Below are positions 9,304-15,891 of a stretch of DNA of 64,000 bases, piece after piece. How positions within the stretch are numbered: the first letter of the stretch is position 1; each line of letters opens with the position of its first letter. The notes below the pieces were generated by a model. It was not told where the DNA came from and did no database searches. It saw only the letters and a list, made by a program, of their open reading frames with translations. This DNA is from Cellvibrionaceae bacterium (GTDB taxonomy: Bacteria > Pseudomonadota > Gammaproteobacteria > Pseudomonadales > Cellvibrionaceae): contig JAGKWQ010000001.1 in NCBI GenBank assembly GCA_021151825.1, forward strand, positions 930,001 through 994,000, written 5' to 3'. Both the position numbers and the translations under genes were made by a program.

Positions 9304-9477
9304 ATGATTTTTCACTTCGCCATTATTGGATCAGGCTTTTTATTAGCAGCGCCAAATAAACCTGTTGCGGGGCTGTTACTTTTGATCGCCATTAAAATAA
9401 TCAATGACATTCATCACTGGCCCCAAAAAAACCGCATCAACAAAGAACTCAAGAAAGATTACAACAGCAAGGATTAA
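9304..9477 (+). CDS. Small membrane protein of unknown function (57 residues)
   Basis: A short open frame beginning ATG at 9304 and ending TAA at 9475-9477. The predicted protein has a hydrophobic N-terminal half (MIFHFAIIGSGFLLAAP, then VAGLLLLIAIKII), enough for one or two membrane segments, and a lysine-rich polar tail ending KKDYNSKD. No clear ribosome site precedes the ATG, which lowers confidence. The frame fits exactly between the regulator's terminator and the convergent terminator at 9489. The hydrophobic-then-basic layout is that of a real small membrane protein rather than random translation. I do not recognise a family. Confidence 0.5.
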   Translation: MIFHFAIIGSGFLLAAPNKPVAGLLLLIAIKIINDIHHWPQKNRINKELKKDYNSKD

Positions 9478-9488
9478 TTAAAAAATAA

Positions 9489-9516
9489 AAAGCCGATGAA
9501 TCAATTCACCGGCTTT
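9489..9516 (-). terminator. Terminator between convergent small genes
   Basis: Stem AAAGCCG/CGGCTTT extended by TGAAT/ATTCA around a 2-base loop, with one A-C mismatch. On the minus strand it is followed by TTTTATTTTT, so it serves mainly the secreted-protein gene at 9539-9859. Confidence 0.8.
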
Positions 9517-9538
9517 CTCAAATAATGCTTATTGCAAA

Positions 9539-9859
9539 TTATGGACGCAGGTAAACACGCCAATTTGAGCAATCACCTTGGGCATAATAAGTAGAACTGC
9601 CAGGATAGAAAGTACAAGTAGGCCAGCTAGTGGAAGTGTTCTTGGTAACACCAACAGAGTAGGTTCCGGTGGGGCATGAAATTTGATATTGATCGAACAA
9701 ATAACCTCCACCACCTGTTGAATAGGTCTTTGTAAAAGTACAGCCACCCCAGGAATTACCCAAAACAGGATCACCAAATTCCGCAACTTTTGTATCTGCA
9801 TGTGCAGCAGAAACCAAACCGAAAACCATAGCAGCTGTAGCAATTAATCTAAATTTCAT
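9539..9859 (-). CDS. Small secreted cysteine-containing protein, unknown function
   Basis: Protein of 106 residues with a clear Sec signal peptide (MKFRLIATAAMVFGLVSAAHA, cut before DTKVAEF). The mature part of about 85 residues has four cysteines (in GGCTF, ISCPT, PTCTF and GDCSN), probably two disulfides, and is rich in Tyr, Thr, Ser, Gly and Trp. That composition is typical of small beta-rich exported proteins. I recognise no family or catalytic motif. It is monocistronic, with its own terminator and a long upstream gap, and is flanked by mannan genes on both sides. A carbohydrate-binding or surface role is possible but unsupported. Confidence 0.8.
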   Translation of the reverse strand: MKFRLIATAAMVFGLVSAAHADTKVAEFGDPVLGNSWGGCTFTKTYSTGGGGYLFDQYQISCPTGTYSVGVTKNTSTSWPTCTFYPGSSTYYAQGDCSNWRVYLRP

Positions 9860-10290
9860 ATTAAGTCCTTGTGTTAACTATTATTGGCCCTGCCTCATGC
9901 TTCGCTCTCATTTGAGTGATAAATTTGGCCGTTATTTATCGCGATCACGCTCCTTTTCTACTGAAACCATTTTCTTGATATAAGTAAAAATTAATTTCCA
10001 AAAGTAATGGCGATTAATTTCTCCCGATGAAATACGGCAGAAATAATTAGCAAAATAAATTGCGCACATTTGGGCAACAAGAGCGCTGTAACATCGGGAA
10101 TACTGCACAAAGACCAAAAAGCTCTCACTAGCTGTTGTTATTTAGACAACATGTATACTAGACAACAAAGATTAAATCGCAAGGGAGTAAAACAAGCAGG
10201 ATTTTTTTTGACGCCAAAATCCTTTCAAATAAGGATTCAATAAATAAGCAATGCGGGTTTTTTTTAAAGCAGCAGGAATGGTTTTATATT
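9860..10290. other. Intergenic region without a convincing gene
   Basis: About 430 bases of AT-rich sequence between the small secreted protein and the terminator of the second AGE gene. The only open frames are short and show no coding character. A 9-bp direct repeat TAGACAACA occurs at 10143 and 10159 (16-base period) and could be a protein-binding site. Nothing else was seen. Confidence 0.6.
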
Positions 10291-10325
10291 TAAAAGTGCA
10301 TCACCAAATAAATGATGCACTTTTA
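10291..10325 (-). terminator. Terminator after the second AGE-family gene
   Basis: A 13-bp perfect stem (TAAAAGTGCATCA / TGATGCACTTTTA) with a 9-base loop, 9 bases beyond the stop codon of the gene at 10334. Confidence 0.85.
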
Positions 10326-10333
10326 ATACATAA

Positions 10334-11488
10334 TTATTGTTTTGCAGCTAATTCAAAATGATCAATTAATTCCATAGCAGCAACAATCAAATGATACAGC
10401 GTACTGGCGGGAGCAACATCGACAACCACTTCATCATTTGCACCACGTTGGTCTACATAAGAACCGGGTGTTGATGCGCACAGATAATATTTAAATAAAT
10501 CATCCACACCTTTTATGGCGATTGCTTCAGCACCCGCGTTGCCTTCGCGAATTTGCACCAGGCTGGCTTTAATTAATTCGGTAATTCCCCAGCAACGTTT
10601 ATTGTGATCAATAACATCACCGGTGTAAGACACTGCATCGAACAGCAAACCGGATTTATCCATACCAATTGCCAGCCCGCGCTTATATAGCACGTTGGTG
10701 TATTTTGCTACAGGGCGGCCAGTGCGGCGGTGATACCAATCCAGCAACCATACCCATTCCATCATATGGCCGGGTTCTACCGTATCACCTTTCGCATTGG
10801 GTAAACGGGTCCAGTTATCATCAAAAAACTCAAACAACACGCCGTGGGTTTCGTCGAAAAAATGCGACTGAAAGAGCGCGAATAATTCGCCAACGCGCGC
10901 GAGATACTTTGCATTCCCGGTAGCATCGTAAAGCGCGAGAAACGCTTCGAATAAATGCATATGGGGATTCTGGCGGCGGCACGCGTACGCGTAATCACCT
11001 TCAACCCAGCCGCCGACAATCGAACCAAAACGCGTATCCAGATGGGCGATTAATTGGTCGGCCTCATCCAAATAAGATTGCTCGTTAAACGCGCGATAAC
11101 ACCAGGCGTTTGCCAGCAGAAAAAAAGCGTGGTCATAAAGATCCTGTTTAGTATCTACAACAACAAACTCTTTATTCAATAAATGGGTATAACCACCACC
11201 TGCCGTTGGATGGGCAGCAACCCTTTGAACGAAATCGAGTAAATTTTTTGCAACTGTTTTTCCCTGTTCACACCAACCGCGATGGTAAGCAGCCGCAAAG
11301 AAAAAGGCCTGGCGCGCCTGAACCCGCACGCGCGTGCTGGACTCAAGATCAGGTACACCGTCCGGTGTTAGCCGCTCATAATTGGCGTTTGTGATAGGTT
11401 CAATTCCACGCTCCAGCCAAAGTGGCAGGGCGTCATTTTTAATCCAGCGTTCAAGGCGGCTCGCGGCCGCACGCAATGCTTGTGACAT
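10334..11488 (-). CDS. AGE-family sugar isomerase, probable D-mannose isomerase
   Basis: Cytoplasmic (alpha/alpha)6-barrel protein of 384 residues, distantly related to the 2-epimerase at 3408 but of the mannose-isomerase branch. Features are LPLWLERGIEP near the start, RVRVQARQAFFFAAA (the RVxxQAR signature of YihS/ManI-type enzymes), HMHLFEAFLALYD, and EPGHMMEWVWLLDWYHRR with the catalytic histidine. Converting mannose to fructose would feed the sugar released by the GH5 and GH130 enzymes into glycolysis. It is separated from the main mannan block by the small secreted gene, but two LacI-type palindromes lie 230-310 bases upstream. The specific substrate is inference. Confidence 0.85.
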   Translation of the reverse strand: MSQALRAAASRLERWIKNDALPLWLERGIEPITNANYERLTPDGVPDLESSTRVRVQARQAFFFAAAYHRGWCEQGKTVAKNLLDFVQRVAAHPTAGGGYTHLLNKEFVVVDTKQDLYDHAFFLLANAWCYRAFNEQSYLDEADQLIAHLDTRFGSIVGGWVEGDYAYACRRQNPHMHLFEAFLALYDATGNAKYLARVGELFALFQSHFFDETHGVLFEFFDDNWTRLPNAKGDTVEPGHMMEWVWLLDWYHRRTGRPVAKYTNVLYKRGLAIGMDKSGLLFDAVSYTGDVIDHNKRCWGITELIKASLVQIREGNAGAEAIAIKGVDDLFKYYLCASTPGSYVDQRGANDEVVVDVAPASTLYHLIVAAMELIDHFELAAKQ

Positions 11489-11600
11489 AAGAAGTTTCCC
11501 AATTCGCAGCGCCGCCCCTGGCGAGATATGAAATAAAAAATCGAGCTGATTGCGGCTGAAGTGCAGGGCATTTTGCGGGAGGATTAGCTTGGGCGCAAAT

Positions 11601-11628
11601 AAAAAACCCCGGCAAGCCGGGGTAAAAA
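11601..11628 (-). terminator. Rho-independent terminator upstream of the mannose-isomerase gene
   Basis: CCCCGGC/GCCGGGG stem with an AA loop. On the minus strand it is followed by TTTTTTATTTG. It lies about 280 bases beyond the TonB-like stop (11899) and about 120 bases before the AGE start (11488), so it may end the nine-gene envelope operon after a long 3' tail, or a short independent RNA. Confidence 0.8.
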
Positions 11629-11717
11629 AAACACAACAGCGGGCTATGGCTTAACAATTAATCACTAACCATTGCTGGCAGGAGCGACAGAAATTAGAGA
11701 CTACAAAACACCTAATC

Positions 11718-11731
11718 TGTAACCGATTACC
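11718..11731. promoter_or_regulatory. LacI-family operator candidate
   Basis: TGTAACCGATTACC matches the TGTAAnCGnTTnCA pattern, with the last base differing. It is one of two such sites between the TonB-like gene and the mannose-isomerase gene. Confidence 0.55.
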
Positions 11732-11782
11732 GACAAATAACCATGAGTAAAAAGGCCTTAGCGAAACCATTATCACCAAAAA

Positions 11783-11796
11783 TGTAACCGGTTTCA
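11783..11796. promoter_or_regulatory. LacI-family operator candidate
   Basis: TGTAACCGGTTTCA is palindromic at 12 of 14 positions, with the central CG. It is 52 bases from the site at 11718, about five helical turns (centre to centre 65 bases). Confidence 0.55.
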
Positions 11797-11898
11797 ACAA
11801 AATTCCGAAAAATCTTACTTTTTGAGGCAACCGCTTAATCTGCACGTGAAGCAGATGGATGATGCCACCTCTCAACTAGGCAGAGGCGGCAATAGCGT

Positions 11899-12915
11899 TT
11901 ATTGCGGAAGGAAATCAAATGTCTGGTTGAGTGTGGTCCGCGCAACATTGGAGGCAGGAAACGTAATCAGCTTGATACGCTGCAGAATTTTGCTTTCCAG
12001 CGCCGCATCACCCAACTCACTGGAAACCAGACTGGCTTCAACAATGCGGCCACCCGGGTCGATAACAAGCTTCACCACCATCTTGCCTTGCAAGGCTGGA
12101 TTCTGCCGTAGAGCGCGGTTATAGATCGAATAAATCGCGCCTTTGTGCTGCTCCATAATCTTGCGGATTTCTTCTTCGCTACGCGCTGCACCACCAGCCC
12201 CGTCGCTATTCCCCGCAGTTGCGGTACCAGATCCGGTTCCGCCTTTTTTAATCGATTCTGCAAGGCCACTTTTGACTTTGGTGTTCTCGCGCCCCGACAA
12301 CGCAACCCCACCGGTATCACGGCTCATTGCTGCGGTATTAATACCGCCACTGCCCGATTTGGCGCCACTGGTAATCATGGCCCTATCTACCTGGGCAGCA
12401 GGACCCGTACTGTTAGTCGCCGTTGTGGTTGCCGTCTCCACGGCAGAGGTTTGCATCATCTCGCGCATTTCTGCCAGATCATCTTTAAATTCCATAACAC
12501 CGCTGTTGGCTGCACGCTCGCGCGCTTCAGCAACAGCCTGGCCCTGCGTACGCGGGCGTTCTGTTACGGGCTTCTCTGCTGGCTTTACCGGTGTTTTTTC
12601 CGGTGGCTTTTCAACAATTTTTTCATCCGTTTTGGGTGGCTCCGGCAATTTTTCTTCCGGCTTTTGCTCTTCCACTTTTGGAGGCTCAACCGGTATCGGA
12701 GCCGGTAATTCTTGCTTCTCCAACATTACTCGTGCCAGTTGTGGTGGTAACTGTTCTTTTTCAGCGCGCGTCAACTCCGGTAATTTTACGATGGTTACCG
12801 GAATGGCCAGCGCAAAAAAAACGGCCAGCAATCCCAGCAGAATTTTTTTGAAACGATCATCATCTTTAGCTAATGCCCAAGGCAGTTGCAGGGTTGAAAT
12901 GCTAGATGTGCTCAT
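11899..12915 (-). CDS. TonB-like energy transducer with AgmX/PglI-type C-terminus
   Basis: Protein of 338 residues. Residues 1-22 are cytoplasmic, and one membrane helix follows (about 25-45, ILLGLLAVFFALAIPVTIV). Next come a Pro/Glu/Lys-rich periplasmic spacer (about 70-125) and a Gly/Ser-rich stretch. The C-terminal domain (about 245-338) reads EEIRKIMEQHKGAIYSIYNRAL then GKMVVKLVIDPGGRIVEASLVSS, which is the AgmX/PglI or TonB_C-like pattern. It is the last gene of the nine-gene operon and starts 1 base after the second ExbD-like stop. It probably carries proton-motive energy from the ExbB/ExbD-like motor across the periplasm. The resemblance is to Myxococcus GltG/AgmX more than to a siderophore TonB. 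Confidence 0.85.
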   Translation of the reverse strand: MSTSSISTLQLPWALAKDDDRFKKILLGLLAVFFALAIPVTIVKLPELTRAEKEQLPPQLARVMLEKQELPAPIPVEPPKVEEQKPEEKLPEPPKTDEKIVEKPPEKTPVKPAEKPVTERPRTQGQAVAEARERAANSGVMEFKDDLAEMREMMQTSAVETATTTATNSTGPAAQVDRAMITSGAKSGSGGINTAAMSRDTGGVALSGRENTKVKSGLAESIKKGGTGSGTATAGNSDGAGGAARSEEEIRKIMEQHKGAIYSIYNRALRQNPALQGKMVVKLVIDPGGRIVEASLVSSELGDAALESKILQRIKLITFPASNVARTTLNQTFDFLPQ

Positions 12916-12916
12916 C

Positions 12917-13438
12917 TCAACCTCCCGCAGGCGTATTACTAGCTTCTTTATGCATCACTGCCAGCGCAATATTGCGATAATCCGCCGCGACGCAGGTTGC
13001 CATGATTTTTTTCAACTGCTCGTAGGGAATTGCCTGGTCTCCCAGAATAGTAATAGCACGGCCTTCTTTCTTTTCCGCTTCGCTCAATGGCGGTGCTTTA
13101 CTGGCGAGGTATTTCAATTCATTTTCCAGCGGCTCAAATTTTCCGTTGGTAGTCGCCATCATTTCCTGAATACTACCGACACGCTGTCCAGCCAAAATAA
13201 TGTCGTTAGCATTGACTACAACAACCAGAGATTCTTCCGGTAGTGTTTCAGAAATCGATAATGGCAGCTTTACTGTTTTATCGGTTTGCAGGATTTCTAC
13301 ATCGGTTGAATAGTTGATCAACAAGAAAAAAATCAACAGCACAAAACAATCGATAAGTGGCACCAAATTAAGTTTGGGAACCAGATTCAATCGACCACGA
13401 TGTTGTTCCATACGTTTTGCACGATGGGATTTTTTCAT
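12917..13438 (-). CDS. ExbD/TolR-family biopolymer transport protein, second copy
   Basis: Protein of 173 residues with a short basic N-terminus (HRAKRMEQHRGRLNLVPKLNLVPLIDCFVLLIFFLLI). The aspartate in LIDCF at the start of the single membrane helix (about 27-43) is the proton-carrying residue of the family. The rest is a periplasmic domain. The start overlaps the first ExbD-like stop by ATGA, which indicates coupled translation. Two adjacent ExbD paralogues with one ExbB match the AglQ/AglS with AglR layout of the Myxococcus motility motor. Assigning this copy to AglQ or AglS is not possible by eye. Confidence 0.9.
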   Translation of the reverse strand: MKKSHRAKRMEQHRGRLNLVPKLNLVPLIDCFVLLIFFLLINYSTDVEILQTDKTVKLPLSISETLPEESLVVVVNANDIILAGQRVGSIQEMMATTNGKFEPLENELKYLASKAPPLSEAEKKEGRAITILGDQAIPYEQLKKIMATCVAADYRNIALAVMHKEASNTPAGG

Positions 13439-13986
13439 GGTTGCCCTCCCGCGCCTGGCGTTACCACCTGGGTCTGCTCACCCACAGGCGGAGCATCACC
13501 AAGGGACACTTCGGGAAATAATTCAGCGTTTACAACGGATGTCGCAACAACCGCTCGATAAGAGCGAACAGTGTCCATGACTTGCACTAACGTTTGGTAA
13601 TCAACATTTTTTTCTGACAGCAAATAAATATCGCGTTTGGTAATGCCTTTCTCACCAAGCTGGCGTTTGATTTCCTGCAAATGCAATGTCAGGTTTGGAT
13701 AATCGTATTGTCCGGCTGCGGTTTTATCGATTTTCTTTAAACGAATTCCAGCCGGATAATTAATATCAAAATAATCTGCGCGCACAATCAATTCCAGTTG
13801 CGCGGGCGGTTCTTCTTGCGGTGCTGCAGGGTTGGCGGCAAGGTCCGGTAATTTCAAATCCAGTACAGTAATTTTTGAAAGTACCATTCCCATCAACAAC
13901 ACCGGCACCAGCACTATCACGAGGTTGATGAATGACGTTACATCAACATCAGCATCCTCACCATTTCGTTTGGCTAAGCGGCGCAT
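13435..13986 (-). CDS. ExbD/TolR-family biopolymer transport protein, first copy
   Basis: Protein of 183 residues: an N-terminal cytoplasmic stub, a membrane helix (DVTSFINLVIVLVPVLLMGMVL, about 15-38), then a periplasmic domain. The usual membrane aspartate of ExbD is replaced: the helix begins DVTSFINLVI, with D at the boundary and N inside, unlike the LIDC of the neighbouring copy. The two paralogues may therefore not be equal proton carriers. It lies 23 bases after the ExbB-like gene, and its stop overlaps the next gene. It is part of the same nine-gene operon. Confidence 0.88.
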   Translation of the reverse strand: MRRLAKRNGEDADVDVTSFINLVIVLVPVLLMGMVLSKITVLDLKLPDLAANPAAPQEEPPAQLELIVRADYFDINYPAGIRLKKIDKTAAGQYDYPNLTLHLQEIKRQLGEKGITKRDIYLLSEKNVDYQTLVQVMDTVRSYRAVVATSVVNAELFPEVSLGDAPPVGEQTQVVTPGAGGQP

Positions 13987-14009
13987 CTGGTTTTACCTCG
14001 GGCCCGGTA

Positions 14010-14681
14010 TTATTGTTTATGCGCTGATTCTGCACGCTGTTTTGCCAGTGCATCTTGCGCATTGGTCAGCATGTTCAGGCACTTCACACCAGCCATTTCC
14101 AAACTATCAATAATTTCCAGCGTGCGGCTTTGAATCATCGAATGCGCCAACAACAATGGAATTGCCGTAAATAAACCAAATGCGGTTGCATTCATTGCCA
14201 CCGCAATACTGGCCGATAACAATGCTGCTTTTTCCGATGGATCAGCAGCAGCAACTGCACTAAATGCCGAACTCAAACCGTGAATGGTACCGAGCAATCC
14301 CAACAAGGTTGCAATGTTAGCGAGCGTAGCCAGATAACCGGTGCGGCGCTCCAGACGTGGCACCGCTTCCATAACACCTTCTTCCATTGCCGATTCAATA
14401 TCTTCACGGCGGCTGGATTGCGACATACGCAGTAACCCGGCACTGATAATCCGTGCAACCGATGCATCGGAAGTTTTGCCTAAATTCAATGCACCTTGGT
14501 AATCGCGCTTATGCAACAGCGCAAGAATGCGCTCAAATGCATCGCGGTTGGATTTTTTGGCGTGACCCAAAAAAATAAACCGTTCGATCACAATCGCCAG
14601 ACCTACAATTAAAATAATGCCGATGGGAAACATAAATACGCCCCCATCCTGAAAAAAACGAATGATCTCGGTCATACTCAT
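14010..14681 (-). CDS. MotA/TolQ/ExbB-family proton channel protein
   Basis: Protein of 223 residues with three membrane helices: about 14-34 (FMFPIGIILIVGLAIVIERFIFL), about 115-135 (GYLATLANIATLLGLLGTIHGL) and about 160-185 (AMNATAFGLFTAIPLLLAHSMI). The LGLLGTIHGLSSAF and ATAFGLFTAIPLLL stretches are the classic channel-lining motifs with the conserved threonines. It forms the inner-membrane stator that powers the TonB/AgmX-like protein. The ATG at 14681 is followed two codons later by another ATG, and either could be used. It is separated from the upstream small gene by 72 bases. Confidence 0.92.
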   Translation of the reverse strand: MSMTEIIRFFQDGGVFMFPIGIILIVGLAIVIERFIFLGHAKKSNRDAFERILALLHKRDYQGALNLGKTSDASVARIISAGLLRMSQSSRREDIESAMEEGVMEAVPRLERRTGYLATLANIATLLGLLGTIHGLSSAFSAVAAADPSEKAALLSASIAVAMNATAFGLFTAIPLLLAHSMIQSRTLEIIDSLEMAGVKCLNMLTNAQDALAKQRAESAHKQ

Positions 14682-14753
14682 AAAAAATCCTCAACCCAAT
14701 AATTGGTATATTTTAAAAATTCAAAACAATAACGCCGCTTATGCCAGCGTTAT

Positions 14754-15131
14754 TTAAAGTTCATCCAGCGCATCGGTCGCTTCCAGTTCGCGCGCAAATT
14801 CTTCGCGCTCCACATGACCGAAAACTGATTCTTGCTGACTGCTCAGCATTTCCATTTCCAAATCCGGGCTGGTAGGCGATTGCCAGGGTAATATGTACAT
14901 CACCCGAGGTTGTTCCTGATTGCCCGTTACCGTCGTGCGTAAATTGATATTGGCTTCGCGTACTATTTTTTGTCCGCTATTTTTTTCTGCCGGCGTTTTT
15001 TGGTTATCCGCTGACGACGCTGCAGCTGCGGGCGCGTTGGGAGCTACCTCATTAACCGGTTCCTGTGCAAGCACTGGCAAACTGACAATAATCGACACTA
15101 ACCAACAGACTTTGGCAATTAATTTACTCAT
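14754..15131 (-). CDS. Small exported protein of the envelope operon, unknown function
   Basis: Protein of 125 residues with a signal peptide (MSKLIAKVCWLVSIIVSLPVLA, cut before QEPVNE). The mature part is acidic and disordered at first (APNAPAAAASSADNQ), then contains REANINLRTTVTGNQEQPRVMYILPWQSP and an acidic C-terminal tail. I recognise no domain. It overlaps the upstream TPR lipoprotein by 8 bases, so it belongs to the operon. It is probably a periplasmic accessory of the motor complex. Its function is unknown. Confidence 0.8.
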   Translation of the reverse strand: MSKLIAKVCWLVSIIVSLPVLAQEPVNEVAPNAPAAAASSADNQKTPAEKNSGQKIVREANINLRTTVTGNQEQPRVMYILPWQSPTSPDLEMEMLSSQQESVFGHVEREEFARELEATDALDEL

Positions 15132-15891
15132 CGTTTATCTCTTCATCGCCGGCATTGGCAGATGTGTTTTCTTGTGTTGCATCACTCGTTGTTTCCGCGG
15201 GTGCAGCTTTAGGTTTAGGCGCAATGCCTAATCGCCGCTGTAAATCAGCAATCCAACCGGTGACTTGTTTGTCGCCGTCACCGCGAATTTGTTGATAGGC
15301 TTCAAAATGTGCAAGGGCTTCCGCACTTTTGCCCAAATACAAATCATAAAGTATGCCGATGTTCTTATGGCTTTCAGCATGGAAGGGCCAAATGCTCAAG
15401 GCTTTTTTATAATTGCTCTCTGCGTCACTAAATCGTCCGCTTTCGCGCTGCAAAATCGCCAACTCGTTGTAGGCATCCAGATTAGTGTGATTAGCATTAA
15501 TTGCATCATTAAAAGCTTGCTCCGCACGTTTGCCTTCTTTTTGCGCACGGTATACCAGGCCCAGATTCAAATAGGCACCGGACAATTTGTTATTTTGCGC
15601 AACCAATTGTTGCAATAAAGTTTCTGCCTGTTGCCATTGCTTATTACGCATAGCGCGCGTGGCATTCGCAAATTGCTGTGCAACTGCATTGCTAACCGCA
15701 GGCTTACTTTGCAAGTAAGGATTCGGAGTCACTGGCCCCGCCGGTAAAATAGAAACACCAGCAGGCGCAATAGTGGAAGCTGCGGTTGGAAGAGTAGTTT
15801 CTGTTTTTTGCGGTTTTGGTGTGGATAATGAGCACCCCGTCAGGGCGATTGCAATTGCCAAGAGATAACAAGTGCGCTTAGTGAATTTCAT
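15124..15891 (-). CDS. TPR lipoprotein of the envelope operon
   Basis: Protein of 255 residues with a lipoprotein signal (AIAIALTGC, lipid cysteine at about 20). Tetratricopeptide repeats run from about residue 70 to 195 (AYLNLGLVYRAQKEGKRAEQAFNDAI; YNELAILQRESGRFSDAESNYKKAL; HKNIGILYDLYLGKSAEALAHFEAY). The N-terminal spacer is Pro/Thr-rich, and the tail after about 205 is Ala/Glu-rich and disordered. The start overlaps the 963-residue TPR gene by 14 bases. It is a likely outer-membrane-anchored scaffold, comparable in position and architecture to GltE-type TPR lipoproteins. Confidence 0.88.
   Translation of the reverse strand: MKFTKRTCYLLAIAIALTGCSLSTPKPQKTETTLPTAASTIAPAGVSILPAGPVTPNPYLQSKPAVSNAVAQQFANATRAMRNKQWQQAETLLQQLVAQNNKLSGAYLNLGLVYRAQKEGKRAEQAFNDAINANHTNLDAYNELAILQRESGRFSDAESNYKKALSIWPFHAESHKNIGILYDLYLGKSAEALAHFEAYQQIRGDGDKQVTGWIADLQRRLGIAPKPKAAPAETTSDATQENTSANAGDEEINDE

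Noticed and set aside
9932..10117. A 61-residue minus-strand frame upstream of the small secreted gene
   Set aside because: Composition looks random, there is no ribosome site, and it sits in the promoter region of the next gene.
10143..10167. Direct repeat TAGACAACA (two copies) as a CRISPR or att site
   Set aside because: There are only two copies of 9 bases with a 7-base gap and no associated cas or integrase gene; at most a protein-binding site.
11651..11875. A 74-residue minus-strand frame between the TonB-like and mannose-isomerase genes
   Set aside because: No ribosome site, hydrophobic but irregular composition, and it overlaps two operator-like palindromes. More likely non-coding.
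12143..13243. A long plus-strand frame (366 codons) opposite the TonB-like and ExbD genes
   Set aside because: It is the antisense shadow of genes with firm domain matches; its serine-rich composition follows from the codon bias of the real strand.
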